64,000 nt of DNA from Fulvimarina manganoxydans (GCF_900176465.1 NZ_FWXR01000018.1:1-64000); one strand, 5' to 3'. Counted from the stretch's first letter, positions 1 through 10,567 are shown. Notes: a model not told the origin generated them from the letters alone. Translations and numbers: made by a program.

Positions 1-1565
1 GTGCGGATGGTCTGGACCGAAGAGACGACCCCGCCGATCGCCGCTTCAAGCTGGGACACGCTGTCATTGAACTTGACGCGGATCGGCTCGAATTCCGGGG
101 CGAGTTTCTGGTTCATGCGGATCGTGAGATCGCCGTCCGAGAGGCGGTCGAAGCTGGATTCCACAGCCGTAACAAGAACCCGCAGATCCTCGGCCTTGGC
201 ACTTTCGATTGCCGCCTGGCGCTCCTTGGCGAGGGTCTCGTTCTGGCGGGCCGTCTCGGCTTCGGCTCCCAGGCGCTCGCGCTCTATGCCTTGCGTCTTG
301 AAGGTTTCGACGGCTTTGGCCATCTCGCCGATCTCGTCCCGGCGGTCGGCGCCGGGCACAGTGACGCTCGTATCGCCCGAGGCAAGACGGCTCATAACGT
401 CCGTCATCCGACGGATGGGATTGGCGATGCCCCGCGCCGCCAGCCAGCCGGCGAGGAGGGCGAGAAGACCGACGAGAAGGCCGGCACCGATCTGAAGCAG
501 GAGGTCTCTGTCCCCACGCGCGTCGAGGTCGGCAGCCAGATCATCGGCCGATGCCATGGCCACTTCTGTCGGCACGCCGATGACGATCGACCACGTATCA
601 TCCCCTCGCCCCAGGGCGACCGGCGCGACGGCGGTGATCGTCTCGCCATGTTCGACGGTCGTGCTTGCCTCGCTTTTTGCGGCTGAAGCCAGCTCTTCGC
701 TGAGATCCGCATCCACCGCGCCGAAGCTGCCGCCGATGGCCTCCGGGAACCGGGTCGAAGCGATGATCAACCCGTCATGAGTGACGATGTCGATAGAGGC
801 GGCGCCGTCATAGATCGATGCTTGCACCTCTTCGGCGAGGCGCTGGATGAAAGCCAGATCGAAGTCCGCACCGACCACGCCGGCAAATCGCCCGTCGACC
901 GTCAAGGGGATCGACATGGTGCTGAGAAACACTTGTCGGCCCTGCACGATATAAGGGAGCGGTGCGAGAATGCTCTCGCCACCGCCATTCTTCGGACCAA
1001 TATACCATCCACCCTTCGCCACGCCGTTGGGATGGCGCGCGTCGCTGTCATATTCGACCAGGGGCTGGATACCGATCTGACCCGATGGGTCGCGCGTCCA
1101 ATAGGGCAGAAAGCGCCCTGTCGCATCCGAGCCGGCTTCACGGCGATTGACGAATTCGCGATCGCGCCCATCCAAGGCGTTCGGTTCCCAGGCGCTATAG
1201 GTGCCGTTGAAGGCAGGATTGTCGATCAGAACCTGCTTCAGGATGTCGTTGAATGTCTGGCGGCGGTTCTCACCGCTTGCGGTGTTTTCCGGCCCGGTGG
1301 CCAGCACCTCGAAACTGTGAGCCATCGTGCGAGCGGCATCGAAGGCCTCGTTGATCGAGACCTGGATCGTCTGGCTCTTGATCTCGGCCAAATGTGTCAG
1401 ATTCTGCCGCGTCATGTCGTCGACCAGGGCGCCGACACGATCGGACGTCATGGACTGAGTGTTGCTGTTTGAAACGATCCCGATCGTGACGAGAACGGTA
1501 ATCGCTGCAACCGCGCAAGAGGCACAGAGGGCGGCAATTTGGGTTTGAACGGAGCTGAAGCGCAT
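1..1565 (-). CDS. Methyl-accepting chemotaxis protein, 3' end cut by window edge
   Basis: Translating the minus strand from ATG at 1565 gives an open frame of about 521 codons to the window edge. It is a membrane chemoreceptor: a first transmembrane helix at about residues 8-30, a periplasmic dCache-type ligand domain at about 35-345 (WYIGPKNGGG and GVVGADFDL are typical of the family), a second helix at about 356-380 (GAGLLVGLLALLAGWLA), a HAMP domain at about 380-432 (NPIRRMTDVMSRLASGD) and a second HAMP-like stretch at about 470-520 (RLSDGDLTIRMNQ). The signalling tip that contacts CheA/CheW lies outside the window. Start choice: AAAGG sits 8 nt before this ATG. The ligand cannot be named; dCache receptors often bind amino acids or carboxylates. 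The upstream region is AT-rich and should hold its promoter. Confidence 0.92.
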   Translation of the reverse strand, partial: MRFSSVQTQIAALCASCAVAAITVLVTIGIVSNSNTQSMTSDRVGALVDDMTRQNLTHLAEIKSQTIQVSINEAFDAARTMAHSFEVLATGPENTASGENRRQTFNDILKQVLIDNPAFNGTYSAWEPNALDGRDREFVNRREAGSDATGRFLPYWTRDPSGQIGIQPLVEYDSDARHPNGVAKGGWYIGPKNGGGESILAPLPYIVQGRQVFLSTMSIPLTVDGRFAGVVGADFDLAFIQRLAEEVQASIYDGAASIDIVTHDGLIIASTRFPEAIGGSFGAVDADLSEELASAAKSEASTTVEHGETITAVAPVALGRGDDTWSIVIGVPTEVAMASADDLAADLDARGDRDLLLQIGAGLLVGLLALLAGWLAARGIANPIRRMTDVMSRLASGDTSVTVPGADRRDEIGEMAKAVETFKTQGIERERLGAEAETARQNETLAKERQAAIESAKAEDLRVLVTAVESSFDRLSDGDLTIRMNQKLAPEFEPIRVKFNDSVSQLEAAIGGVVSSVQTIR

Positions 1566-2143
1566 TCTGACGACCTTTCGGAAGGGTAATCTCCATGCCG
1601 AACCGGATGGAGCACGCTGAAGCCCTACCGATCGGTGCGACTACCGAAGCCTTAAAACCCAAAGCTTTCCGAGGTCTTGAAATAACAATCTGATAATATG
1701 AGCGTATATTATTTAAGAGAAGAGCCTATTGCTTTGAAATAACTGAGAGCGAGGCTCCAATTTCGCTGCGGTGTACGACCAAAGGACAAGATTTCCGCCC
1801 CCTATCGGGATCAAAAGCTTTCATGATCATATCGAGATGTTAGAGTAGTTGGGACGATGTTGAGTCCTATGTCCGGGCCGTCATGCCCGAGAGCGAAAAT
1901 GCGATCAGTCGGGGGTCGCATTTTCGCTGTAACGCTTTGTCCTGCGGCAGGATGGTGGTCGAAGAGCCATGCAGCATTTCGGCATCGTTCTTCAAAGCAA
2001 AATTGTTGCGTGGACGAGTGACGCCCGCCCATCGCATTTTGCTCTAGAGCGAGCCCGACATGATTGGGTCGCATGCTCACTCCAGCCTCTTGTTTCTCGT
2101 AAGCCGTGATCCAAAAAGTCGATCAATTTTTTGGTGTCTTACT
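1566..2143. other. Intergenic region with AT-rich promoter-like stretch and a 12-bp hairpin
   Basis: No convincing gene. Positions 1675-1790 are AT-rich against the GC-rich background and lie just upstream of the chemoreceptor, so its promoter is probably here. A perfect 12-bp inverted repeat (1893-1904 with 1916-1927) follows the 3' end of the oxoprolinase gene. The rest looks like decayed dispersed repeat sequence. A minus-strand open frame at 1811-2080 has no recognisable protein features and overlaps the hairpin. Confidence 0.6.
1893..1927. repeat. 12-bp perfect inverted repeat (hairpin)
   Basis: GCGAAAATGCGA at 1893-1904 is exactly complementary to 1916-1927, with an 11-nt loop. It lies 217 nt beyond the oxoprolinase stop codon. 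No T-run follows on either strand, so it is not a classical intrinsic terminator; it may be an mRNA 3' stabiliser or part of a dispersed palindromic repeat. Confidence 0.55.
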
Positions 2144-5100
2144 CTAACGCTGACCGAACCCGCCGGGTGTCGGCGTCGTCACGATGACCGCCTCGCCCGC
2201 TTCCAGAACCGTCTGGTCGCAGGGCGCGAGTTCTTCCAGACGCCCGTTCGACCGGCGCACCTCGGTCTTGCCCTTCTCGCCCGGGTTACCGCCTTCGATA
2301 CCGGCCGGAGGGAGCGTGCGGTGGGAGGAGAGGATCGCGCAGTCCATTCGTTTGAGAAAGCGGATCGTGCGTTTGGTGCCGTCGCCGCCGCGCTTTTCAC
2401 CCGCTCCGCCCGAGCCCTCGCGGATATGGAAATCCTCCAGCACGACCGGATAGCGCATTTCCAGGATTTCCGGGTCGGTCAGCCGCGAATTGGTCATATG
2501 GACATGGACACCGGAGGTTCCGGCAAAGCTGCGCCCGTCATTCATCCGGCCCGCCGGCGAGCCCGAGCAGATCGTCTCGTAATATTGATAGGTCTCGTCG
2601 CCGAAGGTCAGATTGTTCATCGTCCCTTCCGAGTTCGACAGGGCGCCGAAGGCGGCAAAGAGCGCGTTGGTCACATGCTGGGAGGTCTCCACATTGCCGG
2701 CGACGACCGCCGCAGGGTAAGCGGGCTTCAGCATGGAGCCTTCGGGCACGACGATCGTCACGGGCCGCAGGCAACCGGCATTCATGGGGATCGGCTTTTC
2801 GACCATCACCCGGAAGACATAGAGGACGGCGGCGCGGGTCACCGGCTCGGGGGCGTTGAAATTGTTCGCCATCGACGCCGAGGTGCCGGTGAAGTCCACC
2901 TTGGCCTCGCGCTTGTCCTTGTCGATCGTCACCTTGACGCGGATGGTCTGGCCGTTGTCGGTTGGATAGTCGAAGGCGCAGTCGTCGAGGGTGGCGATCA
3001 ACTCGCGCACGGCTTCGGCGGCGTTGTCCTGGACGAAATCCATATAGGCGCGAACCGTGTGGAGGCCGAATTGATCGACCATCTTGCGCAGTTCGGCGAC
3101 GCCCTTCTCATTGGCCGCGATCTGAGCCTTCAAGTCCGCGATGTTCTGTTCGGGATTGCGGGCCGGATAGGGATGATCGGTGAGAACCTGCCGCAGCGCG
3201 TCCTCCTGAAAGGCGCCGCGATCGACGAGCTTCAGATTGTCGATGAGGACGCCTTCCTCGTCGACCTTGGTGGCGCGGGGCGTCATGGAGCCGGGCGCGA
3301 TACCGCCCACATCGGCATGATGGCCGCGTGAGGCGACGTAGAACAAGAGCTCCTGACCATTGTCGTCGAAGACCGGCGTCACCACCGTGATATCCGGCAG
3401 ATGGGTGCCGCCGTTATAGGGGGCGTTGAGGGCGAAGACGTCACCGGGGCGGATCTTGCCCTCATTCAGCGCAATGATCGTCTCGACCGAGCGATCCATG
3501 GAGCCGAGATGGACCGGCATATGGGGCGCGTTGGCGACGAGGGCGCCCTTGGCGTCGAAGACGGCGCAGGAGAAGTCGAGACGCTCCTTGATATTGACCG
3601 ACGAGGCGGTGTTCTGCAGCGTCACGCCCATCTGCTCGGCGATCGACATGAAGAGATTGTTGAAGACTTCGAGAAGCACCGGATCGGCGCCCGCCTGTCC
3701 GGCTTCGTCTCCCGTGCCGAGGGCCGCGAGGCGGGGCTTTGCCTCGACGCGTTTCAGGAGGATGTCGTTGCCGGCGGTCAGTTCGGCGGCCCAGCCCGGT
3801 TCGACGACGATGGTCTGATTGGGCTCGACGATCAGTGCCGGGCCCTTGAGGCGCGCGCCGGCCTTCATCGCCTCCCGGCGGAAGACGGAAGCCTCCCGGC
3901 GCTCGCCACCGGTGAAGATCGACACCGTCTCGTCGGTCGAGGGGTCATGGGCCTCGCTTGCTTTGGATCTGGATTCGGCCCGCTCTTCCGTCCGCTCGCT
4001 CGCCTCGACCGAGACCGTCTCGACGGTGATGGCGCGGCCTTCATAGACGAAGCCGAACTGGGCCTTGTGAGCGTCTTCGAAAGCCTTGCGCGCATCTTCG
4101 AGCGAGCCGTTATAGGCGACCGGCAGGGTCGTGTCGGTTCCGTCATAGCGCAGCTGAAGCAGCGTCTCCGTGTCGATCATTTCACGTGAAACACTCTGGG
4201 CTTCGAGTTCCTTATGGGCCTCATCGACCAGCCGATCGGCCAAAGCCTCGATTTCCGCTTTGGCCCGGTCATCGAGCGGCGAGACGAGCGCTTGCGAGCG
4301 CGAGACGAAGAGCGAGGAAAGGCCGATGCCATAGGCCGAGAGGAGGCCGGACATCGGATGCACGAGCACGGTTTCCATCGACAGGGCATCGGCGACGAGA
4401 CAGGCATGCTGCCCCCCTGCCCCGCCGAAGGAGTTCAGCATATAGCGCGAGACGTCGTAGCCGCGCTGCACCGAAATCTTTTTGATGGCATTCGCCATGT
4501 TCTCGACCGCGATGGTCAAAAAGCCCTCGGCAATGTCCTCGACGCTCTTCTCGCCGCCGATCGAGGCTTTCAACGCGGCAAATTTCTCGCGCACGGCCTC
4601 CACGTTCAGAGGCTGGTCCTGGTTCTCGCCAAAGACGGCCGGGAAGAGATGGGGCTGCAGCTTGCCTAGCATGACATTGGCATCGGTCACGGTGAGCGGC
4701 CCGCCCTTGCCATAGGCGGCAGGGCCCGGATGGGCGCCGGCCGATGCCGGGCCCACCTGGAACCGGCCCTGGTCGAGGGAGAGGATCGAGCCGCCGCCGG
4801 CCGCCACCGTATGGATGCGCATCATCGGCGCGCGAATGCGCACGCCCGCGACCTCCGAATCCAGCGCCCGCTCATAGGCGCCCGCATAATGGGTGACGTC
4901 GGTCGAGGTGCCGCCCATGTCGAAGCCGATGACCTTTTCAAAGCCCGCCGCCTTGGCGGTTTCGGCCATGCCGACCACGCCGCCGGCGGGGCCCGACAAG
5001 ATCGCGTCCTTGCCCTCGAACATCTCCGCCGCCGTCAGGCCGCCGGAGCTCATCATGAATTGAAGCGAGGGCGCCTTTTCATCCTCGGTCGAGGCGCCGA

Positions 5101-5815
5101 GGGCGTTCGCCACACGGGTGACATAGCGCTTGAGGATTGGTGTCAGATAGGCGTCGACCACCGTCGTATCGCCACGCCCGACCAGTTTGACCAAGGGCGA
5201 GACCTCATGGCTCACCGAAATCTGCGTGAAGCCGGCTTCCTTTGCCAGGGCCTTCGCTTTCGCCTCGTGTTCGGGATAGCGCCAGGAATGCATGAAGACG
5301 ATGGCGACGGCGTCGATGCCCTCGGCCTTGGCCGCGGTGAGGGCTTCGCGCGCAGCCCCTTCGTCGAAGGGGATCTCGACGGTGCCGTCGGCAAGCACCC
5401 GCTCCGGCACCTCGGCGACCTTTGCATAAAGCTGCTCGGGCAGGATGATCTCTTTGGCGAAAATATCCGGCCGTGCCTGATAGGCGATGCGTAAGGAATC
5501 GCGGAAACCCTTGGTGATGAGGAGAAGCGTCTTGTCGCCCTTCCTCTCCAAAAGTGCGTTGGTTGCGACGGTCGTGCCCATCCGCACGGTTCCGATGCGC
5601 CCCGGGGGGATCGCCGCGCCGGTTTCCAGCCCGAGGGTCTGGCGAATGCCCTCCAGCGCCGCGTCGTCATAGACGCCGGGATTTTCCGACAGGAGCTTGC
5701 GCGCCGAGAGCGTTCCATCCGCAGCCCTGGCGATGACGTCGGTGAAGGTGCCGCCGCGATCGATCCAGAAATCGAAGCTGTCGGTGGTCTTCGAGGCTGA
5801 CTGGTTCATAGGCAT
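2144..5815 (-). CDS. oplAH: 5-oxoprolinase-type hydantoinase (fused HyuA-HyuB)
   Basis: A 1223-residue single chain with both hydantoinase halves. The N-terminal ATPase-like half (HyuA) carries DRGGTFTDV near residue 20 and [14 protein letters not shown] near 85. The C-terminal HyuB half begins near residue 720 ([17 protein letters not shown]). This fused arrangement and length fit ATP-dependent 5-oxo-L-prolinase, which opens pyroglutamate to glutamate in the cytoplasm; N-methylhydantoinases usually have separate subunits but cannot be excluded. Start: ATG at 5815 has AAGGA 9 nt upstream; a TTG three codons earlier and an ATG two codons later are less well placed. It is divergent from a TRAP transporter gene, which suggests linked uptake and hydrolysis. 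A parS-like site lies inside the coding sequence at 4178-4193. Confidence 0.88.
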   Translation of the reverse strand: MPMNQSASKTTDSFDFWIDRGGTFTDVIARAADGTLSARKLLSENPGVYDDAALEGIRQTLGLETGAAIPPGRIGTVRMGTTVATNALLERKGDKTLLLITKGFRDSLRIAYQARPDIFAKEIILPEQLYAKVAEVPERVLADGTVEIPFDEGAAREALTAAKAEGIDAVAIVFMHSWRYPEHEAKAKALAKEAGFTQISVSHEVSPLVKLVGRGDTTVVDAYLTPILKRYVTRVANALGASTEDEKAPSLQFMMSSGGLTAAEMFEGKDAILSGPAGGVVGMAETAKAAGFEKVIGFDMGGTSTDVTHYAGAYERALDSEVAGVRIRAPMMRIHTVAAGGGSILSLDQGRFQVGPASAGAHPGPAAYGKGGPLTVTDANVMLGKLQPHLFPAVFGENQDQPLNVEAVREKFAALKASIGGEKSVEDIAEGFLTIAVENMANAIKKISVQRGYDVSRYMLNSFGGAGGQHACLVADALSMETVLVHPMSGLLSAYGIGLSSLFVSRSQALVSPLDDRAKAEIEALADRLVDEAHKELEAQSVSREMIDTETLLQLRYDGTDTTLPVAYNGSLEDARKAFEDAHKAQFGFVYEGRAITVETVSVEASERTEERAESRSKASEAHDPSTDETVSIFTGGERREASVFRREAMKAGARLKGPALIVEPNQTIVVEPGWAAELTAGNDILLKRVEAKPRLAALGTGDEAGQAGADPVLLEVFNNLFMSIAEQMGVTLQNTASSVNIKERLDFSCAVFDAKGALVANAPHMPVHLGSMDRSVETIIALNEGKIRPGDVFALNAPYNGGTHLPDITVVTPVFDDNGQELLFYVASRGHHADVGGIAPGSMTPRATKVDEEGVLIDNLKLVDRGAFQEDALRQVLTDHPYPARNPEQNIADLKAQIAANEKGVAELRKMVDQFGLHTVRAYMDFVQDNAAEAVRELIATLDDCAFDYPTDNGQTIRVKVTIDKDKREAKVDFTGTSASMANNFNAPEPVTRAAVLYVFRVMVEKPIPMNAGCLRPVTIVVPEGSMLKPAYPAAVVAGNVETSQHVTNALFAAFGALSNSEGTMNNLTFGDETYQYYETICSGSPAGRMNDGRSFAGTSGVHVHMTNSRLTDPEILEMRYPVVLEDFHIREGSGGAGEKRGGDGTKRTIRFLKRMDCAILSSHRTLPPAGIEGGNPGEKGKTEVRRSNGRLEELAPCDQTVLEAGEAVIVTTPTPGGFGQR
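4178..4193. other. parS-like ParB-binding site (14/16)
   Basis: CATTTCACGTGAAACA matches the palindrome TGTTTCACGTGAAACA at 14 of 16 positions with an intact TTTCACGTGAAA core. It lies within the oxoprolinase gene and is read on the minus strand as Val-Ser-Arg-Glu-Met. About 22.5 kb from parB. Confidence 0.7.
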
Positions 5816-6004
5816 TCGGCGCAATCCTTATGCATTCGTCGGTAATTTATCGATAGATTATCAGAGTGATTGACGCTGCGCAATTTTCGTGGGACGTTTT
5901 CGTCAGTTCCGAGAACGGGTTCGCCGCAAGGAGGATGGGCTGATGACCGGCTTGAACATGTCCCCCACGGTCACCCGACCGGTCTTTGCGAGAGGAGTTC
6001 AGCA

Positions 6005-6964
6005 ATGAAGACGATGATGCCATTGATCGCGGCGGGCGGCCTATCTGTTCTGTCCGGTTCTGCCTTCGCCCAGACCGCCTGGGACATGCCGACGCCTTAT
6101 CCGGAAGGAAACTTCCACGAGAAGAACATCGCCCAGTTCATCGAGGATGTCTCGGGCGCGGTGACCATCACGCCCCACTACAATCAGACGCTCATCAAGC
6201 ATCCGGAGATCAAGGCATCGGTGCGCGACGGGATCGTGCCGATCGGCGAGCTTCTGGTCTCGCGGCTCGAAAACGAGGATGCGATCTTCGGCGCCGACTC
6301 CGTGCCGTTCCTGGCCACCAGCTATGACGACGCCAAGCGCCTTTACGACGCTCAGAAGCCCTTGATGGAAGAGGCCCTGGGGCGCGAGGGGCTGAAGCTG
6401 CTCTTCTCGGTGCCCTGGCCGCCTCAGGGTCTGTGGACCAAGGAGCCGGCCGAGACCATGGCGGATCTGTCGGGCCGCACCTTCCGCGCCTACAACACGG
6501 CGACAGAGGAGCTGGCGAGCGCGGCCGGCATGGTGCCGACCCAGGTTGAGGCCTCCGACATTCCGACCGCCTTTTCGACGGGCCGCGTTACCGCGATGAT
6601 GACCTCGCCGGCAACGGGCGTCGATTCCAAGGCCTGGGACTATCTCACCTATTACTATCCGATGAATGCCTGGCTGCCGCGCAATATGGTGATCGTCAAT
6701 CAGGCGGCCTTCGACGCCCTGCCCGAAGACGCCCAGAAGGCGATCACGGACGCTGCCGCCGCCGCCGAAACGCGGGGCTGGGAAGCCTCCAAGGCCGAGA
6801 CCGAGCGCACGACGAAGGTCGCCGCCGATAACGGCATCAAGGTCACCGAACCCTCCGAGGATCTGAAGTCGGGTTTCCAGGCGATCGGCGATAAGATGGC
6901 CGGCGAGTGGCAGGACAAGGCCGGCGAAGCGGGCACCAAGCTGATGGACGCCTATAAGCAGTAA
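6005..6964 (+). CDS. TRAP transporter solute-binding protein (DctP family)
   Basis: A 319-residue periplasmic binding protein. Residues 1-22 are a Sec signal peptide ending GSAFA before QTAWDMPTPYPEG. The mature part is a DctP fold, with the late conserved stretch WDYLTYYYPMNAWLPRNM that precedes the C-terminal helices. It delivers an organic acid or amino-acid-derived anion to the DctQM membrane complex, driven by an ion gradient. Start: ATG at 6005 with GAGGAG about 8 nt upstream; an in-frame upstream extension lacks a signal peptide and a ribosome binding site. Unusually, 563 bp containing a palindromic repeat separate it from dctQ. Divergent from the oxoprolinase gene, so pyroglutamate or a related compound is a reasonable but unproven substrate. 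Confidence 0.92.
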   Translation: MKTMMPLIAAGGLSVLSGSAFAQTAWDMPTPYPEGNFHEKNIAQFIEDVSGAVTITPHYNQTLIKHPEIKASVRDGIVPIGELLVSRLENEDAIFGADSVPFLATSYDDAKRLYDAQKPLMEEALGREGLKLLFSVPWPPQGLWTKEPAETMADLSGRTFRAYNTATEELASAAGMVPTQVEASDIPTAFSTGRVTAMMTSPATGVDSKAWDYLTYYYPMNAWLPRNMVIVNQAAFDALPEDAQKAITDAAAAAETRGWEASKAETERTTKVAADNGIKVTEPSEDLKSGFQAIGDKMAGEWQDKAGEAGTKLMDAYKQ

Positions 6965-7527
6965 AGGCGGCGTGGGGCGGGTGCGGCGCTGTCGGTTTCG
7001 CTCCGCCCTCCCCCCCCCCCGTCCCATCCTCGTCCGCCGTGCCGAAACTCCGGATTCAGCTGGGCGATGAAGCATTTCAGATGGACTTCGTCGAGTGTTG
7101 CAGAGGCTTCGAGCGCTGGTCCGGATTCTCGGGACCGGACCCTACGAGGATCACATATTTTCACGCTAGCGGTTGAGAACCGGCCATGGACGTGTCGGCT
7201 TCTCCCCCTGGGGGAGAAGTCGTCGGCGCTTGCGACCGGCTGTTGAGGCAAGTCGCCAAGGTCATCGTCAAGACCAAGCTCGGTCACGAACCCCCACGAT
7301 CCAAGCTCCTCCCAGGATGTGGGAATGCCGTCGGGACGGGGCCCGAGAATGATGGCGTTTCGAGGTTTACGGCCCATCGGGCTACGCGTTGCGGGGCCGG
7401 GAGAGAACCTCAGCCGCTCGCCGATAAAAGCCGAACCGGCCTCAAGTAGTATCAATGACGACCTTGAGTCCGCCATCCGAGCCCTGAGCCAGCTGAAAAC
7501 CACCCACCTTCGAAAGGCCCTCGCCTC
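6965..7527. other. Repeat-containing gap inside a TRAP operon
   Basis: No gene is supported here. The gap holds a run of 11 C residues at 7010-7020 and a short RIME-like palindromic repeat at about 7186-7260. Small plus-strand frames over the repeat are repeat-derived. Such gaps are uncommon between dctP and dctQ, which normally abut. Confidence 0.6.
7186..7260 (+). repeat. RIME-like palindromic repeat, short form
   Basis: Contains the palindromic core CTTCTCCCCCTGGGGGAGAAG and a flank running to 7260 (GCTTGCGACCGGCTGTTGAG). Its left part aligns with the outer left end, and its right part with the outer right end, of the longer element at 13241-13440 (opposite orientation); about 115 bp present between the two hairpins of the long copy are missing. 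This looks like a deletion by recombination between the two hairpins. Confidence 0.7.
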
Positions 7528-8064
7528 ATGCGACGAACACTCGATCTTCTCTATCTCGGCGCGGCGGCACTGGCCGCATTCTGCCTGTTGACGATCGCGA
7601 CGCTGGTCGCGGTCCAGGTGGGTGCGCGGATCATGGATTTCCTTCTGGTGAAGATCGGGGCCGAGCCGACGCGCTTCATCGTGCCCTCGCTTGCCGAGAT
7701 CGCCGGCTTTCTCCTGGCCGGCGCCACGTTCTTGGCACTGGCCGATACGCTCGCCAAGAACATCCATATCCGCGTCGATCTTCTGGTGACGCGCCTGCCC
7801 GATCGCGGCCGACAGATCATCGACGGGTTCGTTGCGCTTCTCGGCGCCGGTCTCTCCGGCTTCGGCGCCTATGCCCTCGGAGCTCTGGCCTTCAAGAGCT
7901 GGTCCTATGGCGATGTCTCCTACGGCATGATCGCGGTGCCGCTGGCGCTGCCGCAAGGCGTGGCCAGCCTCGGCCTCCTGCTTCTGGCGATCGCCCTTAT
8001 CGATACGGCTGCCCAAGCCTTTTCCGGCCATGATCCGGTACGCGGCGATGGGGAGACGGTCTGA
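7528..8064 (+). CDS. TRAP transporter small membrane subunit (DctQ family)
   Basis: 178 residues with four hydrophobic helices (about residues 10-32, 52-72, 92-112 and 135-155), the normal size and topology of a DctQ subunit. It sits in the inner membrane and bridges the large DctM subunit with the binding protein. GAAAGG precedes the ATG by about 11 nt. Its TGA overlaps the ATG of dctM by one base (TGATG), so the two are translationally coupled. The matching binding protein gene ends 563 bp upstream. Confidence 0.9.
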   Translation: MRRTLDLLYLGAAALAAFCLLTIATLVAVQVGARIMDFLLVKIGAEPTRFIVPSLAEIAGFLLAGATFLALADTLAKNIHIRVDLLVTRLPDRGRQIIDGFVALLGAGLSGFGAYALGALAFKSWSYGDVSYGMIAVPLALPQGVASLGLLLLAIALIDTAAQAFSGHDPVRGDGETV

Positions 8065-9371
8065 TGGATTTGACCGAAATCTCGATTCTCGTCGTCGCCG
8101 TTCTCTTCCTCTCGCTCGGCGCCGGGCTCTGGGTCGCGCTGGCCTTGACCCTGACCGCCATCGCGGCTTTGATGACGCGCCCGGCCCTGCCCGACGCCCA
8201 GATCCTCGCCACCTCCTTCTGGTCGGCCTCGACCGCTTGGGATCTGACGGCCCTGCCCATGTTCGTCTGGATGGGCGAAATCCTCTTTCGCTCCCGCTTG
8301 TCGGAAGATTTATTTGCCGGCTTATCCCCATTGATGCGCCGGCTTCCGGGCCGCCTCATCCATGTCAATGTAGTCGGCTGCGCGGTCTTTGCGGCAATTT
8401 CTGGCTCCTCGGCCGCGACCACCCAGACCATCGGCAAGATCTCGCTGCCCGAGCTTGAAGCCCGCGGCTATGACCGGCGCCTGTCGATCGGCTCGCTGGC
8501 AGGCTCCGGCACGCTCGGCCTGCTCATTCCGCCCTCGATCATTCTCATCGTCTATGGCGCGGCAGTGAACGAGTCGATTGCCCGGCTGTTCATCGCCGGC
8601 GTCGTCCCCGGCATTCTTCTCGCGCTCCTCTTCATGGGCTTCGTCGCCGCCGTCGCGCTGATCAAGCCGCAGACCATGCCCGACAATGTCGACCAACTGG
8701 CAGCCGAGAGCAGCTTTTCGGCCTTCAAGCGGGTTCTGCCGACCATTCTCCTCATTCTCGGCGTTATCGGCTCGATCTATGGCGGTATCGCCTCCCCCAC
8801 CGAGGCCGCTGTCATCGGCGTCGTTCTCGCCCTTCTCGTCGTCACCCTTCAGGGCGGCATGAGCCGGGCCGTCTTCACCGATGCGCTGATGGCCGCGACC
8901 CGCGTCTCAGCGATGATCGCCTTCATTCTGGCGGGAGCCGCCGTCGTCACCACGGCCATGGGATTCACCGGCCTGCCGCGCCAGCTCGCCGGTGTCATCG
9001 CCGCCATGGAGCTCTCGCCTTTCGCGCTGCTTTTCGCTCTCACGGTCTTCTTCATGGTGCTCGGCTGCTTTCTCGACGGCATTTCCATGGTCGTCCTCAC
9101 CACCTCCGTCGTCATGCCGCTGGTCGAGCAGGCGGGTTTCGACCTGGTCTGGTTCGGCATCTATCTCGTCATCGTCGTCGAAATGGCCCAGATCACCCCA
9201 CCCGTCGGCTTCAATCTCTTCGTCATTCAAGGCCTGACGGGCCAGAACATCTTCGCCATCGCTCGTGCGACGGCGCCGTTCTTCGGCCTTCTGGCCTTGA
9301 TGGTCGTCCTCCTGGCGCTGTTTCCCGATCTCGCGCTCTTCCTGCCGCGGACCATGTTCACGGGAGGCTGA
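8064..9371 (+). CDS. TRAP transporter large membrane subunit (DctM family)
   Basis: 435 residues, almost entirely hydrophobic, about 11-12 membrane segments. Family-typical stretches are GSSAATTQTIGKISLPELEA near residue 112, GSGTLGLLIPPSIILIVYG near 145 and ITPPVGFNLFVIQGL near 375. It is the ion-coupled transport channel of the TRAP system. It overlaps dctQ by one base and is followed after 3 nt by a MarR-type regulator gene, so all three form one transcription unit. Confidence 0.93.
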   Translation: MDLTEISILVVAVLFLSLGAGLWVALALTLTAIAALMTRPALPDAQILATSFWSASTAWDLTALPMFVWMGEILFRSRLSEDLFAGLSPLMRRLPGRLIHVNVVGCAVFAAISGSSAATTQTIGKISLPELEARGYDRRLSIGSLAGSGTLGLLIPPSIILIVYGAAVNESIARLFIAGVVPGILLALLFMGFVAAVALIKPQTMPDNVDQLAAESSFSAFKRVLPTILLILGVIGSIYGGIASPTEAAVIGVVLALLVVTLQGGMSRAVFTDALMAATRVSAMIAFILAGAAVVTTAMGFTGLPRQLAGVIAAMELSPFALLFALTVFFMVLGCFLDGISMVVLTTSVVMPLVEQAGFDLVWFGIYLVIVVEMAQITPPVGFNLFVIQGLTGQNIFAIARATAPFFGLLALMVVLLALFPDLALFLPRTMFTGG

Positions 9372-9374
9372 GCG

Positions 9375-9974
9375 ATGAGCGAGAACAGGCGGACGATTCA
9401 AGATAAAACCGAGCCCAAGGACGACGTTTCCCCGAACGAAGGGCAGGGTGCCGCGAGCCTCGATCAAACGAGCCTCGGGCCCATCGTCTCCTCGGCCCAT
9501 CTCGCCGATGGCGCGCTGCCGGAGCTCTCGGAGGTCGAATTCGGCCTCATTCTCGCCAGCCATGCCTTTGATCGCTGGATGATCCGCTGCATGACGGCGG
9601 CCGGCTATCCGGGGCTGACGGCCACCGAGATCCTCGTTCTCCACACGGTGACCCATCGCGCAAGGCCGAAGCGCCTCGCCGATATCTGCCTCGTCCTTGG
9701 CATCGAGGACACCCATCTCGCCACCTATGCCGTCAAGAAGCTCGAGGCCCGCGGCCTCGTCACCCGCGACAAGGCGGGCAAGGAACGGCTGATCCAGGTG
9801 ACGGCGGACGGCGAGACGGCCTGTGCCCGCTACTGGACCTATCGCGAGCGCATCCTCGTCTCCGGCGCGCGCGAACTCGGCATGTCGCCCGAAAGCCTTT
9901 CGGCCATCGCCCATCTGATGCGGGTTCTCTCCGGCCATTACGATCAAGCGGCGCGCACGGCGGCAAGCCTTTGA
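9375..9974 (+). CDS. MarR-type winged-helix regulator linked to TRAP genes
   Basis: 199 residues. The first 55 are polar and probably disordered. A winged helix-turn-helix follows at about residues 75-140 (TATEILVLHTVTHRARPKRL, then VKKLEARGLVTRDKAGKERL, the recognition helix and wing). It starts 3 nt after dctM, so it is cotranscribed with the transporter and probably regulates it or the divergent oxoprolinase gene. The effector is unknown. MarR proteins bind short palindromes as dimers; I did not identify an operator. Confidence 0.82.
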   Translation: MSENRRTIQDKTEPKDDVSPNEGQGAASLDQTSLGPIVSSAHLADGALPELSEVEFGLILASHAFDRWMIRCMTAAGYPGLTATEILVLHTVTHRARPKRLADICLVLGIEDTHLATYAVKKLEARGLVTRDKAGKERLIQVTADGETACARYWTYRERILVSGARELGMSPESLSAIAHLMRVLSGHYDQAARTAASL

Positions 9975-10122
9975 CGAGTTGCCCCATCTTGCAAGGCCGC
10001 CACACCCGGCGCCCACCTCAAACGGTGCCTGAGACATCTGTGACGATTTTGGCTTGAACTCTCAAGCCATAGCCGGTAAGGAGGCGCCACGCTTAAGGGT
10101 GTCGAAGCCCTTTTCGGCGCGT

Positions 10123-10198
<76 letters not shown>

Positions 10199-10567
10199 TT
10201 TCTTCCGATGAATTTTAGTTGAAAATCGCGGATGATTGCGCATTTGCGCTGTCGAAGGCGTTGGAAATCCTTGCTTTTGAGTGCAAGGCGCAAGGCTTGC
10301 AGCGCTCTGGGTCGGACGGCGCCATAGCGAGCAGGGTCCCGGAATACCCCAAAGCTTAATTGGCAGGCCGGAATCTCACGAACGCGCGCTGGCTATCCGG
10401 TCGCCACGATGCCGAGGGAATGTGCGACCAAGCCCAGTGCACTATGGCGAGGCGGTCCAGCGACCCTGCCCGGCGTTGCGACGCGCCAGGCTGGTGCCCC
10501 TGAGGCCAAGAGATGCGGATACGAAGCGATCTGTCGGACAGCCGATGATCGCTTCGCGCCTAAACTC
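10199..10567. other. Non-coding stretch between tRNA-Thr and the lipoprotein gene
   Basis: 369 bp without a credible gene or ribosome binding site. Overlapping short frames on both strands have no protein-like features. No integrase or attachment-site duplication of the tRNA 3' end was seen. Confidence 0.5.

Noticed and set aside
1811-2080. Minus-strand frame of 89 codons upstream of the chemoreceptor
   Set aside because: Crosses a perfect hairpin and repeat-like DNA and has no recognisable protein features.
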